Position numbers and translations under genes: made by a program. A stretch of 64,000 bases of DNA from an uncultured Lachnospiraceae bacterium (lineage in GTDB: Bacteria; Bacillota; Clostridia; Lachnospirales; Lachnospiraceae). Numbering within the stretch: the first letter of the stretch is position 1; each line of letters opens with the position of its first letter. The stretch covers positions 62,001-126,000 of the forward strand of contig CANRLR010000003.1 in assembly GCA_947631505.1 (NCBI GenBank), read 5' to 3'. This document shows positions 45,275 through 53,425 of this stretch, piece after piece. The notes beneath the pieces were generated by a model, which saw nothing but the letters and a program-made list of their open reading frames with translations, was not told where the DNA came from and ran no database searches.

Positions 45275-45452
45275 GGCTTGTAATTGCACAGTATTTCACG
45301 CAGAAACAAAACAATGAGAACAGTAGTTCAATTACGTCACTAAGAGGTGTGCGTGGTTGGCACACCCTTAGTGCTACGTAATTGATTAAGCGAGAGCGGC
45401 TGCTCGAATGTTTTGTTTCTGCGTGAAATAGGGGAAATTAGAAAAGAGCCGA
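45275..45452. mobile_element. MITE-like element with invertible core, copy 2
   Basis: Core 45292-45430 (139 bases) with perfect 22-base terminal inverted repeats (TATTTCACGCAGAAACAAAA ...). The inner sequence (starting CAATGAGAACAGTAGTTCAA) is the reverse complement of the core of copy 1 with few mismatches, while the flanks (GGCTTGTAATTGCACAG and GAAATTAGAAAAGAGCCGA) are in the same direction as in copy 1. The two copies bracket 3.7 kb of accessory DNA. Confidence 0.88.
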
Positions 45453-45551
45453 ATACCTTTCTTGCCCAAAAATCAAAATATTGTATCGGAATCGGCATAT
45501 CTGTGGTATAATGGGCAGTAGTCATACTGCCCGGAAAGGAGATAGAGCGTT

Positions 45552-46253
45552 ATGATTTATATTACAGGGGACACGCATGGGGATTTCCGGCGCATATTTG
45601 ACTTCTGTATGAGATTTGAAACATCCGCAGATGACATTATGATTATACTTGGGGATGCAGGTATCAATTTCAGCGGTGGTTTTAAGGATCAGGCAAAGAA
45701 AGATTACATAGCAGTAATGCCGATAACGCTGTTCTGCATACATGGAAACCATGAACAGAGACCATTTACCATTCCTTCATATGAGGAAACAGAGTGGCAT
45801 GGCGGCAGAGTCTATGTGGAAAAAGAATATCCAAACATACTGTTTGCAAAAGATGGGGAAATCTTTGACCTGAATGGATTAAAGACGGTTACCATCGGAG
45901 GTGCATACAGTATAGATAAAGCGATTCGTCTTGCATACGGATGGGGCTGGTGGGAGGACGAACAACCTTCGGAAGAAATCAAGCAGTATGTAGAGCAGCA
46001 ACTTACGGATAATAACTGGAAGGTAGATGTTGTCCTAAGTCATACCACACCACTAAAGTATGAGCCAGTGGAGGTGTTCCTGTCAGGAATAGACCAGAGC
46101 CGGGTGGACAAGTCCACGGAGGAATGGCTGGATGGGATTGAGGACAGGCTGGAGTATAAGAAATGGTACTGTGGGCATTATCATACAGAAAAGAGGATTG
46201 ATAAGCTGGAGATAATGTTTGAGAACTTTGGCGAGTTTTCAGACCTTCTTTGA
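45552..46253 (+). CDS. Metallophosphoesterase
   Basis: Calcineurin-like phosphoesterase of 233 residues. Metal-binding motifs are all present: GDTHGD at residues 6-11, GDAGIN near 35, GNHEQRP near 66, VLSHTTP near 162 and GHYHTEKR near 207. Related genes are frequent on phages and accessory islands. AAAGGAGATAGAGCGTT precedes the ATG. It is likely a cytoplasmic phosphatase or nuclease; the substrate is unknown. It lies immediately outside the second repeat element. Confidence 0.9.
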   Translation: MIYITGDTHGDFRRIFDFCMRFETSADDIMIILGDAGINFSGGFKDQAKKDYIAVMPITLFCIHGNHEQRPFTIPSYEETEWHGGRVYVEKEYPNILFAKDGEIFDLNGLKTVTIGGAYSIDKAIRLAYGWGWWEDEQPSEEIKQYVEQQLTDNNWKVDVVLSHTTPLKYEPVEVFLSGIDQSRVDKSTEEWLDGIEDRLEYKKWYCGHYHTEKRIDKLEIMFENFGEFSDLL

Positions 46254-46303
46254 TAAGCGGCTGAAATCAGATTACAGCGAAATTTATTCAAGTCAATACG
46301 TGT

Positions 46304-46333
46304 TTGACAGCTGCCTTTTCTTTATGATAATAT
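46304..46333 (+). promoter_or_regulatory. Sigma-A promoter before the DUF4304-like pseudogene
   Basis: TTGACA (46304-46309) followed after 16 bases by GATAAT or after 18 bases by TAATAT. Confidence 0.6.
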
Positions 46334-46373
46334 GGATAACAAAATATGTTTGATATCTTGAGAAGGTGGTTCC

Positions 46374-46966
46374 GTGTTTGGCATAGGGAATAAGAAAAAG
46401 CAATTTGATGCAAAGGAGCGGGTGAATCGGATTGAGGAAATTGTGTGGGAAGAATTAAAGTTATATGGTTTTCAAAAATATGGACGAACCCTGCATCGTT
46501 TTGTATCAGAAGATATCGTATTCCCGAATGTGAGGAGAGAACTTTTTCAATCTCAGAAAAACGAAAAAAATATTATTCAGAATATGAGTGTACAATGCGT
46601 TCCCGATTAGGATATATAAAAGGAAAAAAAGAAGCATGGTATTCTTTAAAAAGAAATCCCCAAAGAGTGGGGAAGAAAATCCGGAAAGAAATTTTAATGG
46701 AGGTAATTCCTGTTTTTGAGCTGTTGAATAGTCGGGAAGCAATATTGAAGCACCGGAGAGAGTTTCCTCTATTTGATACCACAGGGCATTTGATCTTATT
46801 GGAAGAATCATTGATATACGGTCATTTGGGCTGTATTTCTCAGGCAAGAGAACGGTTCTGTGAGTATTATCAAATGGTAAAGAGGGAAGCGGATGAGGAG
46901 GTAATTCCAAATGGACATCTGCAATATTTGGAAGATATGCGGCATACTCTGGGATTTGATAAGTGA
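46374..46966 (+). pseudogene. DUF4304-like protein gene with internal deletion and frameshift
   Basis: The first frame starts at GTG 46374 after AGAAGGTGG and gives FDAKERVNRIEEIVWEELKL, YGFQKYGRTLHRFVSEDI, then loses sense. From about 46518 another frame carries the remainder: RIPECEERTFSISEKRKKYY, SEYECTMRSRLGYIKGKKEA and about 120 further residues to TGA at 46966. The two halves fit the two ends of a DUF4304-type protein, but the middle strand region (usually about 25-30 residues) is missing at the junction, so a deletion that also shifted the frame is likely. The family name is from memory of the general pattern. Confidence 0.65.
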
Positions 46967-47000
46967 TTCAAGTGATGTGTAACAAAGGAGGGAATGTAAC

Positions 47001-48329
47001 ATGAAAACAAAGGTGAACGGCAATTTACGGAACAGGAAGGTGCTCTCAATGTTCTGCTTTCTAGCTATGATGCTATTATTGACAGCATGTCAGGGAGAGG
47101 ACGATGAAATTGCGGACAATACCACATGGGAATCCATTTTGGAAATTCAGGAGAGGCTTCCCTATGACACAACTTCGGAAAAGGTATCCAATCCTTTTTC
47201 ACCGTATCAGACGGTCGAGGGGAAATTATATTTGCTTGCGGATGACGGTCTGTGTTCCTTTTCTGAGGATAACGATGAAAAAAAGGTTATAAAAAAGGGA
47301 GTAAAGCAATTTTTTGTATGGGGAGACAGAATATATTATGCCAAAAAATCAGACGAATCATTGCCCTTTTATGAGTTCTATTCCTGTGACCGGGAGGGAA
47401 AGGCTGAGAAACGGATTGCCAGCCATATTTTCTCGTTCGGGGTAAGTGAACAGGAAAATATGCTCTACTATTTTGGGAAAATGGGAAAGGACAGTGTTCG
47501 GAAGCTGAATTTTGCGACGGGGGAAACTACTTCGGTATTGGAAAAAGGACTGCTGAATGATTGGGAAGAAACAAAAGATGTACGATTCTGTTTCCGTCAC
47601 AACAAAGTTTATTTTGCAGATGGTTCTCCCTCCATTACGGAAGTGGATTTGTCAACGGGAGAGGAAAATTATATTACCAACGAGAAATATCATGCTCCCA
47701 ACATAAGGGAAGTATATGTAAAAGGCAGCTGCCTGTACTATGCAGTAGATGATATTTATTGTTTTTCCAATCGTGGAAACCAGACGGGGGTATGGAAGCG
47801 GGATTTAGGAACGGGAGAAATCAGTAACATTTCTTCTCAAAAAGCAGCTTATTTTTATTCGGTTAATGATATGGTCAGCTGGCAGAGTTTAGAAAAGGAA
47901 AGTTTTGTCCGGCAGTTCAGGCGGGGTGACAAAAACGATTCCAGAGAACGGAGTGCAGAAGAAGACAGATACATTGAAAAAATCACATCAGAGTTTGGCA
48001 TTTCCGGTCTGGGTGGTGCCTGTGTGTTAGAGGGAGAAGATACCCATGATGGCTTTTTGGGAGATGGGGAGACAAGAATACGGATTCAGTTATCGGACGA
48101 AAAAGCACAAGAAATCGAACGCAAATTAGTACAATCCGGGAATTGGACTCCCTGTCCAATGAAAGAAGATGATGACGAGAGTTTTTTTCAGGACCAGAGG
48201 ATTCAAATTAAAAATGGTTATTACCGAATTATAGATGCAAATGGGGGAAATGACTACAGCTTAAATTATTCGGTCATGGTTTTGGATGCTGACAACAATC
48301 AGTTGTATTATTACCGGCAGGATACTTAA
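47001..48329 (+). CDS. Lipoprotein with beta-propeller-like repeats
   Basis: Surface lipoprotein of 442 residues with lipobox LLTAC (cysteine at residue 30). Residues about 60-290 show repeated strands of the pattern GKLYLLADDGLCSFS, GDRIYYAKKSDE, ENMLYYFGKM, NKVYFADGSP and SCLYYAVDDIYCFS, as in DUF5050-type six-bladed propellers. The C-terminal 100 residues form a separate domain. AAAGGAGG precedes the ATG. No function can be assigned; perhaps a binding or sensing protein at the membrane surface. Confidence 0.7.
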   Translation: MKTKVNGNLRNRKVLSMFCFLAMMLLLTACQGEDDEIADNTTWESILEIQERLPYDTTSEKVSNPFSPYQTVEGKLYLLADDGLCSFSEDNDEKKVIKKGVKQFFVWGDRIYYAKKSDESLPFYEFYSCDREGKAEKRIASHIFSFGVSEQENMLYYFGKMGKDSVRKLNFATGETTSVLEKGLLNDWEETKDVRFCFRHNKVYFADGSPSITEVDLSTGEENYITNEKYHAPNIREVYVKGSCLYYAVDDIYCFSNRGNQTGVWKRDLGTGEISNISSQKAAYFYSVNDMVSWQSLEKESFVRQFRRGDKNDSRERSAEEDRYIEKITSEFGISGLGGACVLEGEDTHDGFLGDGETRIRIQLSDEKAQEIERKLVQSGNWTPCPMKEDDDESFFQDQRIQIKNGYYRIIDANGGNDYSLNYSVMVLDADNNQLYYYRQDT

Positions 48330-48348
48330 AAGGAGAGGAGCAGAAGTT

Positions 48349-48639
48349 CTACCTTGAAATGGTTGGGAGGGAAGAGAGATTGTTTCCCTCGTCTCCGTCG
48401 GGAATTGCTTTCAGATATTCTGTGTCTTTGCGGTGGGCAATTCCAACGCCCCGGATTTGTCCATCTCTGGCAAGGGCAACCCCCTCACTCCGGCTTACGA
48501 TTCGGTCATCGGATAATTGATATCCCTCGATGCGGCCGTGTTCTTTTACAAGTCCGGTAATTTCTACCGCATCGGAATGGGGGGTGGGAATATCATCAAG
48601 TGCCATTTTTGGCAATTCTTTTCGCAGATCATGATTCAT
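48349..48639 (-). CDS. DUF3892-like small protein
   Basis: Protein of 96 residues with the DUF3892-type core: DAVEITGLVKEHGRIEGYQL followed by SDDRIVSRSEGVALARDGQI and GVGIAHRKDTEYLKAIPDG. The family is common in Firmicutes and of unknown function. The AGGAGG site is unusually far (about 16 bases) from the ATG. It lies convergent to the lipoprotein gene, with 20 bases between the stops. Confidence 0.8.
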   Translation of the reverse strand: MNHDLRKELPKMALDDIPTPHSDAVEITGLVKEHGRIEGYQLSDDRIVSRSEGVALARDGQIRGVGIAHRKDTEYLKAIPDGDEGNNLSSLPTISR

Positions 48640-48675
48640 GGTTATCTTCTGTTCCTCCTTTCTTTTTTTGATTAC

Positions 48676-48717
48676 ACATCAGTTGGGGGCAAAATACCTT
48701 TTGACCCTGACATCATC
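48676..48717 (-). repeat. Intergenic palindromic repeat family B, short copy
   Basis: On the minus strand the sequence reads GATGATGTCAGGGTCAAAAG then GTATTTTGCCCCCAACTGATGT. The GGG(T)CAAAA/TTTTGCCC hairpin is shared exactly with the copy at 52391, and the outer ends with the long copy at 35740. Confidence 0.8.
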
Positions 48718-48838
48718 ATATGCATAGTATGGATAAAAGAAGAAAAAAATATGCGTTGTAACGGCAGACATTTTTCTTGACAAACAAGATATAAAAAATA
48801 AAAAAGTCACAATAAATGATTTAGAAAGGAAAACATCA

Positions 48839-49729
48839 ATGACAGGGAGTGAAGAAAAAATTGTAATGCGAGTGTCGAAAAACAGCATTATTGTAAATGT
48901 GTTATTATCGGTACTCAAGCTGGTTACCGGAATTCTGGGACATTCCAGTGCCATGATTTCGGATGCAGTACATTCGGCTTCGGATGTGTTCAGTACGATT
49001 GTTGTTATAATTGGAGTAAAAATTTCCAATCGGGAATCTGATCAGAACCACCAGTATGGGCATGAGCGTCTGGAAAGCGTAGCCTCTCTGCTGTTAGCTC
49101 TGACACTGGCCGTTACCGGTGTGGGAATCGGTTATAATGGATTGCAGACAATTATAGCAGGAGCGGAGGGACAGGGATTAGTAGTGCCGACGCTGCTTCC
49201 TCTAATCGCTGCCATTTTATCCATTGGCGTGAAAGAGGGAATGTACTGGTATACGATTCGTGCTGCTCATCAGGTCAATTCCGGTGCTTTAAAGGCGGAT
49301 GCCTGGCATCACCGCTCGGATGCCCTTTCTTCTGTTGGAAGCTTTATTGGTATTTTGGGAGCAAAAATGGGATATCCAATTCTGGATTCCATTGCCAGTG
49401 TAATTATTTGTGCATTCATTTTAAAGGCGGCTTTTGATATTTTCCGGGACGCGGTCGGGAAGATGACGGATGAGGCATGTGATGACAGAACGGCAGAGGC
49501 AATTAAAAGTGTCGCTAAAAGACAGCAGGGTGTCATTGCGTTGGATGATATAAAAACAAGGCTTTTTGGAAATAAGATTTATGTGGATATTGAAATTAGT
49601 GTGGATGGGGAAATGAAATTGAAGGATGCCCATGAAATCGCAGAAAAGGTTCATGATCAGGTGGAGAAAAATTTTCCGGATGTAAAACACTGTATGGTTC
49701 ATGTGAATCCATTTGGTCAGGAACACTGA
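48839..49729 (+). CDS. Cation diffusion facilitator family metal transporter
   Basis: Inner-membrane metal/proton antiporter of 296 residues (Zn, Fe, Mn or Co efflux). Six membrane segments; metal site residues appear in SDAVHSASD near residue 43 and ADAWHHRSDAL near residue 155. The cytoplasmic C-terminal domain follows (IDVEISVDGEMKLKDAHEIA pattern, and VKHCMVHVNPF). AGAAAGGAAAAC precedes the ATG. Confidence 0.93.
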   Translation: MTGSEEKIVMRVSKNSIIVNVLLSVLKLVTGILGHSSAMISDAVHSASDVFSTIVVIIGVKISNRESDQNHQYGHERLESVASLLLALTLAVTGVGIGYNGLQTIIAGAEGQGLVVPTLLPLIAAILSIGVKEGMYWYTIRAAHQVNSGALKADAWHHRSDALSSVGSFIGILGAKMGYPILDSIASVIICAFILKAAFDIFRDAVGKMTDEACDDRTAEAIKSVAKRQQGVIALDDIKTRLFGNKIYVDIEISVDGEMKLKDAHEIAEKVHDQVEKNFPDVKHCMVHVNPFGQEH

Positions 49730-49826
49730 ATCTTCACAATTTAGGTGTAGCATAGTTATCTATATATTGATTCCGTTAAGAAATTGGAATGTTATGTATA
49801 AAACACTTCGGAATGGAGGGATTACT

Positions 49827-50237
49827 ATGATGGAGAGATTTCGACGGTTCATGTATGGCAGATATGGAACCGATGCTTTGAATACGGGGCTTTTTGTTCT
49901 GTATATTGTGATTGTGATAGGGGAAATGCTGTTGCGGAACACAAGGGCCGGAATGGTGCTTATGCTGATAAGCTATGCGGTCATTGTGCTCTATTTTTTT
50001 CGGTGCTTTTCCAAAAATATTCCAAGACGGTATGCGGAAAATCAGAAATTTTTGAGATTGTGGAATCCGGTAAAAAATTACTTTAAGTATTTGAAACTTT
50101 GTGTAACCGAACGGAAGGGAACAAAAAAATTGTTCCGTTGCCCAAAATGCCATCAGACGATCCGGGTGCCAAAGGGCAGAGGGAAAATTGCGATTACCTG
50201 TCCGAAATGCCGGTTTGAATTTATTCGGAAAACATGA
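49827..50237 (+). CDS. Small membrane protein with C-terminal zinc ribbon
   Basis: Protein of about 137 residues: a basic N-terminus (MMERFRRFMYGRYGTD), two membrane helices (about 17-65), a basic region, and a rubredoxin-like zinc ribbon with CPKC near residue 108 and CPKC near residue 127. The start at 49827 has GGAGGG six bases upstream. Encoded upstream of DUF5685 and DnaJ-type genes on the same strand, so probably in one functional unit. No specific role is known to me. Confidence 0.8.
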   Translation: MMERFRRFMYGRYGTDALNTGLFVLYIVIVIGEMLLRNTRAGMVLMLISYAVIVLYFFRCFSKNIPRRYAENQKFLRLWNPVKNYFKYLKLCVTERKGTKKLFRCPKCHQTIRVPKGRGKIAITCPKCRFEFIRKT

Positions 50238-50266
50238 AAAGAAATCATAAGAAGTGAGGGAAAGAA

Positions 50267-51088
50267 ATGTTTGGTTATGTCATGGCAAATAAGCCGGAAT
50301 TGAAAATGCGGGAATTTGCCAGATACAAGGGTTTTTATTGTGGATTATGCAGACGGCTCCGCAAGCATTACGGTCCGTTGGGACAAATGACCTTAACTTA
50401 TGATATGACATTTCTGATTCTATTATTATCCTCACTCTATGAGCCAAAGACAGAGGAGAGAAAAAAACGCTGTATCATACATCCGGCTAAGAAGCAGTAT
50501 ATGCTCTATAATGAAATTTCCGATTATGCAGCGGATATGAATATTTTACTGACGGAAGAGCATTTTAAAGATGACTGGAAAGACGAAAAAAAGCTCACCG
50601 GTTATATCGGAATGAGAGCATTTGCCGGGAAGAAGAAAAAGATTGAAAAACGCTACCCGCGGCAGGCGGAAATAATTCAGAAATCGTTAGCTGAATTAGC
50701 AAAACGGGAACGGGAAAACTGTCAGGACATAGATGCAGTGGCACGGCCATTTGGAGAATTAATGGCAGAACTTTTTGTGTGGAAAGAAGATGCTTTTCAA
50801 AAGATTCTCCGCTCCTTTGGATTTTATCTTGGGAAATTTATTTATATTATGGATGCCTGTATGGATATCGAGAAGGATAAGAAAAAGGGCTGTTATAATC
50901 CGTTTCTGGCCGACTATGGAAAAGCCGGCTATAAGGAGCGGGTGCAGAACATATTAGAGGGAACATTAAAAATGGCAATTACCGAATTTGAGAAACTTCC
51001 TTTAGAACAGGATTTGCCGATTCTTCGTAATATTCTTTACGAAGGTGTATTTACCAATTACGAAAGGAAACAAAAACATGATGAGTGA
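50267..51088 (+). CDS. DUF5685-like protein
   Basis: Protein of 273 residues with the start MFGYVMANKPELKMREFARY and GFYCGLCRRLRKHYGPLGQM, which I recognise as DUF5685. Three or more cysteines (YCGLC, KKRCIIHP, DACMD, KKGCYNPF) suggest an Fe/S or metal site, and DACMDIEKDKKKGCYNP resembles the active region of all-helical isoprenoid-synthase-like folds (Asp-rich). Function unknown. Overlaps the DnaJ-type gene. Confidence 0.78.
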   Translation: MFGYVMANKPELKMREFARYKGFYCGLCRRLRKHYGPLGQMTLTYDMTFLILLLSSLYEPKTEERKKRCIIHPAKKQYMLYNEISDYAADMNILLTEEHFKDDWKDEKKLTGYIGMRAFAGKKKKIEKRYPRQAEIIQKSLAELAKRERENCQDIDAVARPFGELMAELFVWKEDAFQKILRSFGFYLGKFIYIMDACMDIEKDKKKGCYNPFLADYGKAGYKERVQNILEGTLKMAITEFEKLPLEQDLPILRNILYEGVFTNYERKQKHDE

Positions 51089-51743
51089 CCCATATAGTAT
51101 ATTAGGAATAACGAAAGGAGCGACAGACCGGGAGGTAAAAAAAGCATACCGTGAAATGAGCCGGAAGTATCATCCGGATTCCTATTCGGATGAGGAGCAG
51201 AAAAAGTGGGCGGAGGAGAAATTCCGTCAGGTTCAGGAAGCTTATAACCAGATCGTAGATGAGCGTTCCGGAAAAAACCGGCAAAGCTATGGTGGCTTTC
51301 ATGGAAGCAGTCAAAATTATTCGGAAGAAGACCAGCATCTTATGGCGGCAATGAATTATATCAATGCCAGAAGATTTAATGAGGCAATTCATGTGCTGAA
51401 TGGAATGGAGACAAGAGGTGCGAGATGGTACTATTTCAGTTCTTATGCGAATCTGGGGCTGGGAAATAATGTAGTTGCGATGGATTATGCAAAGAGAGCG
51501 GTCGAAATGGAACCGGAGAATCCGGAATACCAGCAGTATTACCAGAGATTACAGCAGGGCGGAGGTTTCTCTTCCTATGGCAGCCCCTTTGGCGGGGGTT
51601 ATGGAGGCGGCTATGGAGGTTATGGCGGCTATGGAAGATATAGCAGCGGGGATACTTGCGGTACCGGAAATATTTGTTGTGACCTATGGTGTGCGGATAC
51701 CTTATGCGAATGCATGGGAGGGGATTTGTGCGGATGTTGCTAG
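51078..51743 (+). CDS. J-domain protein with TPR-like, Gly-rich and Cys-rich parts
   Basis: Protein of 221 residues. The J domain (residues about 3-65) contains the HPD tripeptide in SRKYHPDSYSD, so it should stimulate an Hsp70. Residues about 90-165 form a TPR-like helical region (MNYINARRFNEAIHVLNGME, AMDYAKRAVEMEPENPEYQQ). A Gly/Tyr-rich segment (repeats of GGYGG) follows, and the last 30 residues contain nine cysteines (CGTGNICCDLWCADTLCEC, CGCC). Not a normal DnaJ: the zinc-finger and client domains are replaced. Starts at ATG 51078 inside the DUF5685 gene. Confidence 0.82.
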   Translation: MMSDPYSILGITKGATDREVKKAYREMSRKYHPDSYSDEEQKKWAEEKFRQVQEAYNQIVDERSGKNRQSYGGFHGSSQNYSEEDQHLMAAMNYINARRFNEAIHVLNGMETRGARWYYFSSYANLGLGNNVVAMDYAKRAVEMEPENPEYQQYYQRLQQGGGFSSYGSPFGGGYGGGYGGYGGYGRYSSGDTCGTGNICCDLWCADTLCECMGGDLCGCC

Positions 51744-52288
51744 GAAAAACAAAGAAAATGGCAATGCTCGGAATCATGGCGGCTCTGAGCACCGTTCTGG
51801 CAGTGCTGGGAACGGTTATTTCGGTAAATACGGTATTTTTTACGGCAGCGGCAGCTTTTCTGGCAGGAATTGCCGTAGTACAGTATGGATTGGGGCTGGG
51901 CGTCATATTTTTTTTGGTATGCAGTACCTTGGATTTTTTAGTAAATCCCAATTCCTTCCATATATTATTATATATTGTGTTTGCCGGATATCTTGTGGTG
52001 TCAGAGGGAAGTTATAAGTGGTTAAAAAAATGGGATGGCAGAGTAAAGGAGTGGATACATAGGGGCATTCGCTTTGTTGTTTTTTCCTTTCTCTATGTAC
52101 CGGTGATGATTTTTCTGCCGGGACTTTTTGTGGCAGAAACGGCATTGGAACAGTGGATGGAGGCAGATTGGTTCTTCCCTGTGCTCCTGACAGCAGGTAT
52201 TCCTTTTTGGATTCTGTTTGATATCTCATATTTCATCGTAAAAAAAGAGGTGATTAAAATCTTGCGGACAGTAAATGGTGGTAACTGA
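51734..52288 (+). CDS. Multi-span membrane protein of unknown function
   Basis: Protein of about 184 residues with five or six membrane helices (LGIMAALSTVLAVLGTVISV at the start, then LAGIAVVQYGLGLGVIFFLV and others). ATG at 51734 is nine bases after GGGAGGGGA and overlaps the DnaJ-type stop. The general layout resembles small substrate-binding membrane subunits of ECF importers or uncharacterised integral membrane proteins; I cannot decide. Last gene of the zinc-ribbon/DUF5685/DnaJ cluster. Confidence 0.65.
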   Translation: MLLGKTKKMAMLGIMAALSTVLAVLGTVISVNTVFFTAAAAFLAGIAVVQYGLGLGVIFFLVCSTLDFLVNPNSFHILLYIVFAGYLVVSEGSYKWLKKWDGRVKEWIHRGIRFVVFSFLYVPVMIFLPGLFVAETALEQWMEADWFFPVLLTAGIPFWILFDISYFIVKKEVIKILRTVNGGN

Positions 52289-52318
52289 TAGTTTGACACA
52301 TGGTTTTCATTGCTACGA

Positions 52319-52348
52319 TTGACATTTTACCTTGTTAAGCATTATACT
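52319..52348 (+). promoter_or_regulatory. Sigma-A promoter of fabH
   Basis: TTGACA (52319-52324), 18 bases, TATACT (52343-52348). A palindromic repeat lies between it and the gene. Confidence 0.75.
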
Positions 52349-52390
52349 TGAATATGTTATTATTTTTACATATAACGATATTATGATTTT

Positions 52391-52413
52391 GGGGTCAAAA
52401 GGTATTTTGCCCC
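52391..52413. repeat. Palindromic repeat core in the fabH leader
   Basis: GGGGTCAAAAGGTATTTTGC followed by CCC, identical in its 22-base core to the repeat at 48676. In the fabH transcript it would form a hairpin about 25 bases before the ribosome site. Confidence 0.75.
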
Positions 52414-52436
52414 GGCAAAGTATATGGAGGCTGGAA

Positions 52437-53408
52437 ATGGCAATTCGAATTGTAGGTACTGGTAGTTATCTTCCGAAGAAGGTAGCAGATAATCACTTTC
52501 TTTCAACGATTGTTGATACGGATGATGAGTGGATCAGACAGCGTACTGGAATTAAGGAAAGACATTTATCCAATGGAAAAGAAGGAACTACATATATGGC
52601 GACTCATGCGGCAGAATCCGCATTGGAAAATGCAGGCATGAGTGCGGATGAATTAGATATGATTATTGTAGCAACGGTATCGGCCGATACTTATGTACCA
52701 AGTACATCATGTTCCGTGCAGGGGGCGATCGGGGCGATCCGTGCTACTTGTTTTGACATTAATGCAGCGTGCTCCGGTTTTCTGTTTGCATTAAATACGG
52801 CATATGCTTATATTGAAATGGGAATGGCAAGAACGGTGCTGATTGCCGGTTCGGAAACCTTGTCGAGAGAAGTTGACTGGTCAGACCGGAGTTCCTGTAT
52901 TCTATTTGGAGATGGAGCAGGCGCGGCAATTATTCGCAAAGAAGAGGGAGATGGCGGTCTGCTTGCCAGCATTACCGGTTCGGATGGAAGTCAGGGCGAT
53001 GTATTGACCTGTAAAGGACGTGGGATACAAAATCCATTCCATCAGTCCAAACGGAAAAAGGATTATCTGCGGATGGAAGGGCAGGCGGTCTTCCGTTTTG
53101 CGGTGACTATGGTACCCCGGTGCATTAAGCAGATTTTAAAGAAAACCGATCTGAGTGCCGATGATATAAAATATTTTATACTGCATCAGGCAAATGTCAG
53201 AATTTTGGAGCTGATTGCAAAGAGACTGAACGTAGATATTGACAAATTCCCGATGAATCTTGACCGTTACGGTAATACATCTTCAGCGAGTATTCCGATA
53301 TTACTGGATGAACTGAATCGTAACCACTTATTGGAGCGTGGCGACAAGATTATTTTATCCGGCTTTGGCGGTGGATTGACATGGGGCGCTGTTTTACTTG
53401 AGTGGTAA
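52437..53408 (+). CDS. fabH: Beta-ketoacyl-ACP synthase III
   Basis: Initiating condensing enzyme of type II fatty acid synthesis, about 323 residues. The catalytic Cys lies in NAACSGFLFAL near residue 112, His in LHQANVRI near residue 248 and Asn in YGNTSSASIP near residue 278. The ACP-binding and CoA-binding loops (DEWIRQRTGI) are present. The ATG at 52437 has GGAGG six bases upstream. Unlike most Clostridia, no other fab gene is adjacent; it overlaps the nucleosidase gene region at its 3' side by only 17 bases of spacing. Confidence 0.95.
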   Translation: MAIRIVGTGSYLPKKVADNHFLSTIVDTDDEWIRQRTGIKERHLSNGKEGTTYMATHAAESALENAGMSADELDMIIVATVSADTYVPSTSCSVQGAIGAIRATCFDINAACSGFLFALNTAYAYIEMGMARTVLIAGSETLSREVDWSDRSSCILFGDGAGAAIIRKEEGDGGLLASITGSDGSQGDVLTCKGRGIQNPFHQSKRKKDYLRMEGQAVFRFAVTMVPRCIKQILKKTDLSADDIKYFILHQANVRILELIAKRLNVDIDKFPMNLDRYGNTSSASIPILLDELNRNHLLERGDKIILSGFGGGLTWGAVLLEW

Positions 53409-53425
53409 ACGGAAAGGACAAAAAG

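Noticed and set aside
45156-45365. Minus-strand 69-codon frame across the repeat element
   Set aside because: It runs through the terminal inverted repeat and lacks a ribosome site.
46445-46610. Independent start of the second half of the DUF4304-like gene
   Set aside because: The residues before about 46518 in that frame make no sense, and no ribosome site is present; the frame is the displaced rest of one gene.
48354-48780. Plus-strand frames opposite DUF3892 and over the repeat
   Set aside because: Antisense to a recognised gene and a non-coding repeat.
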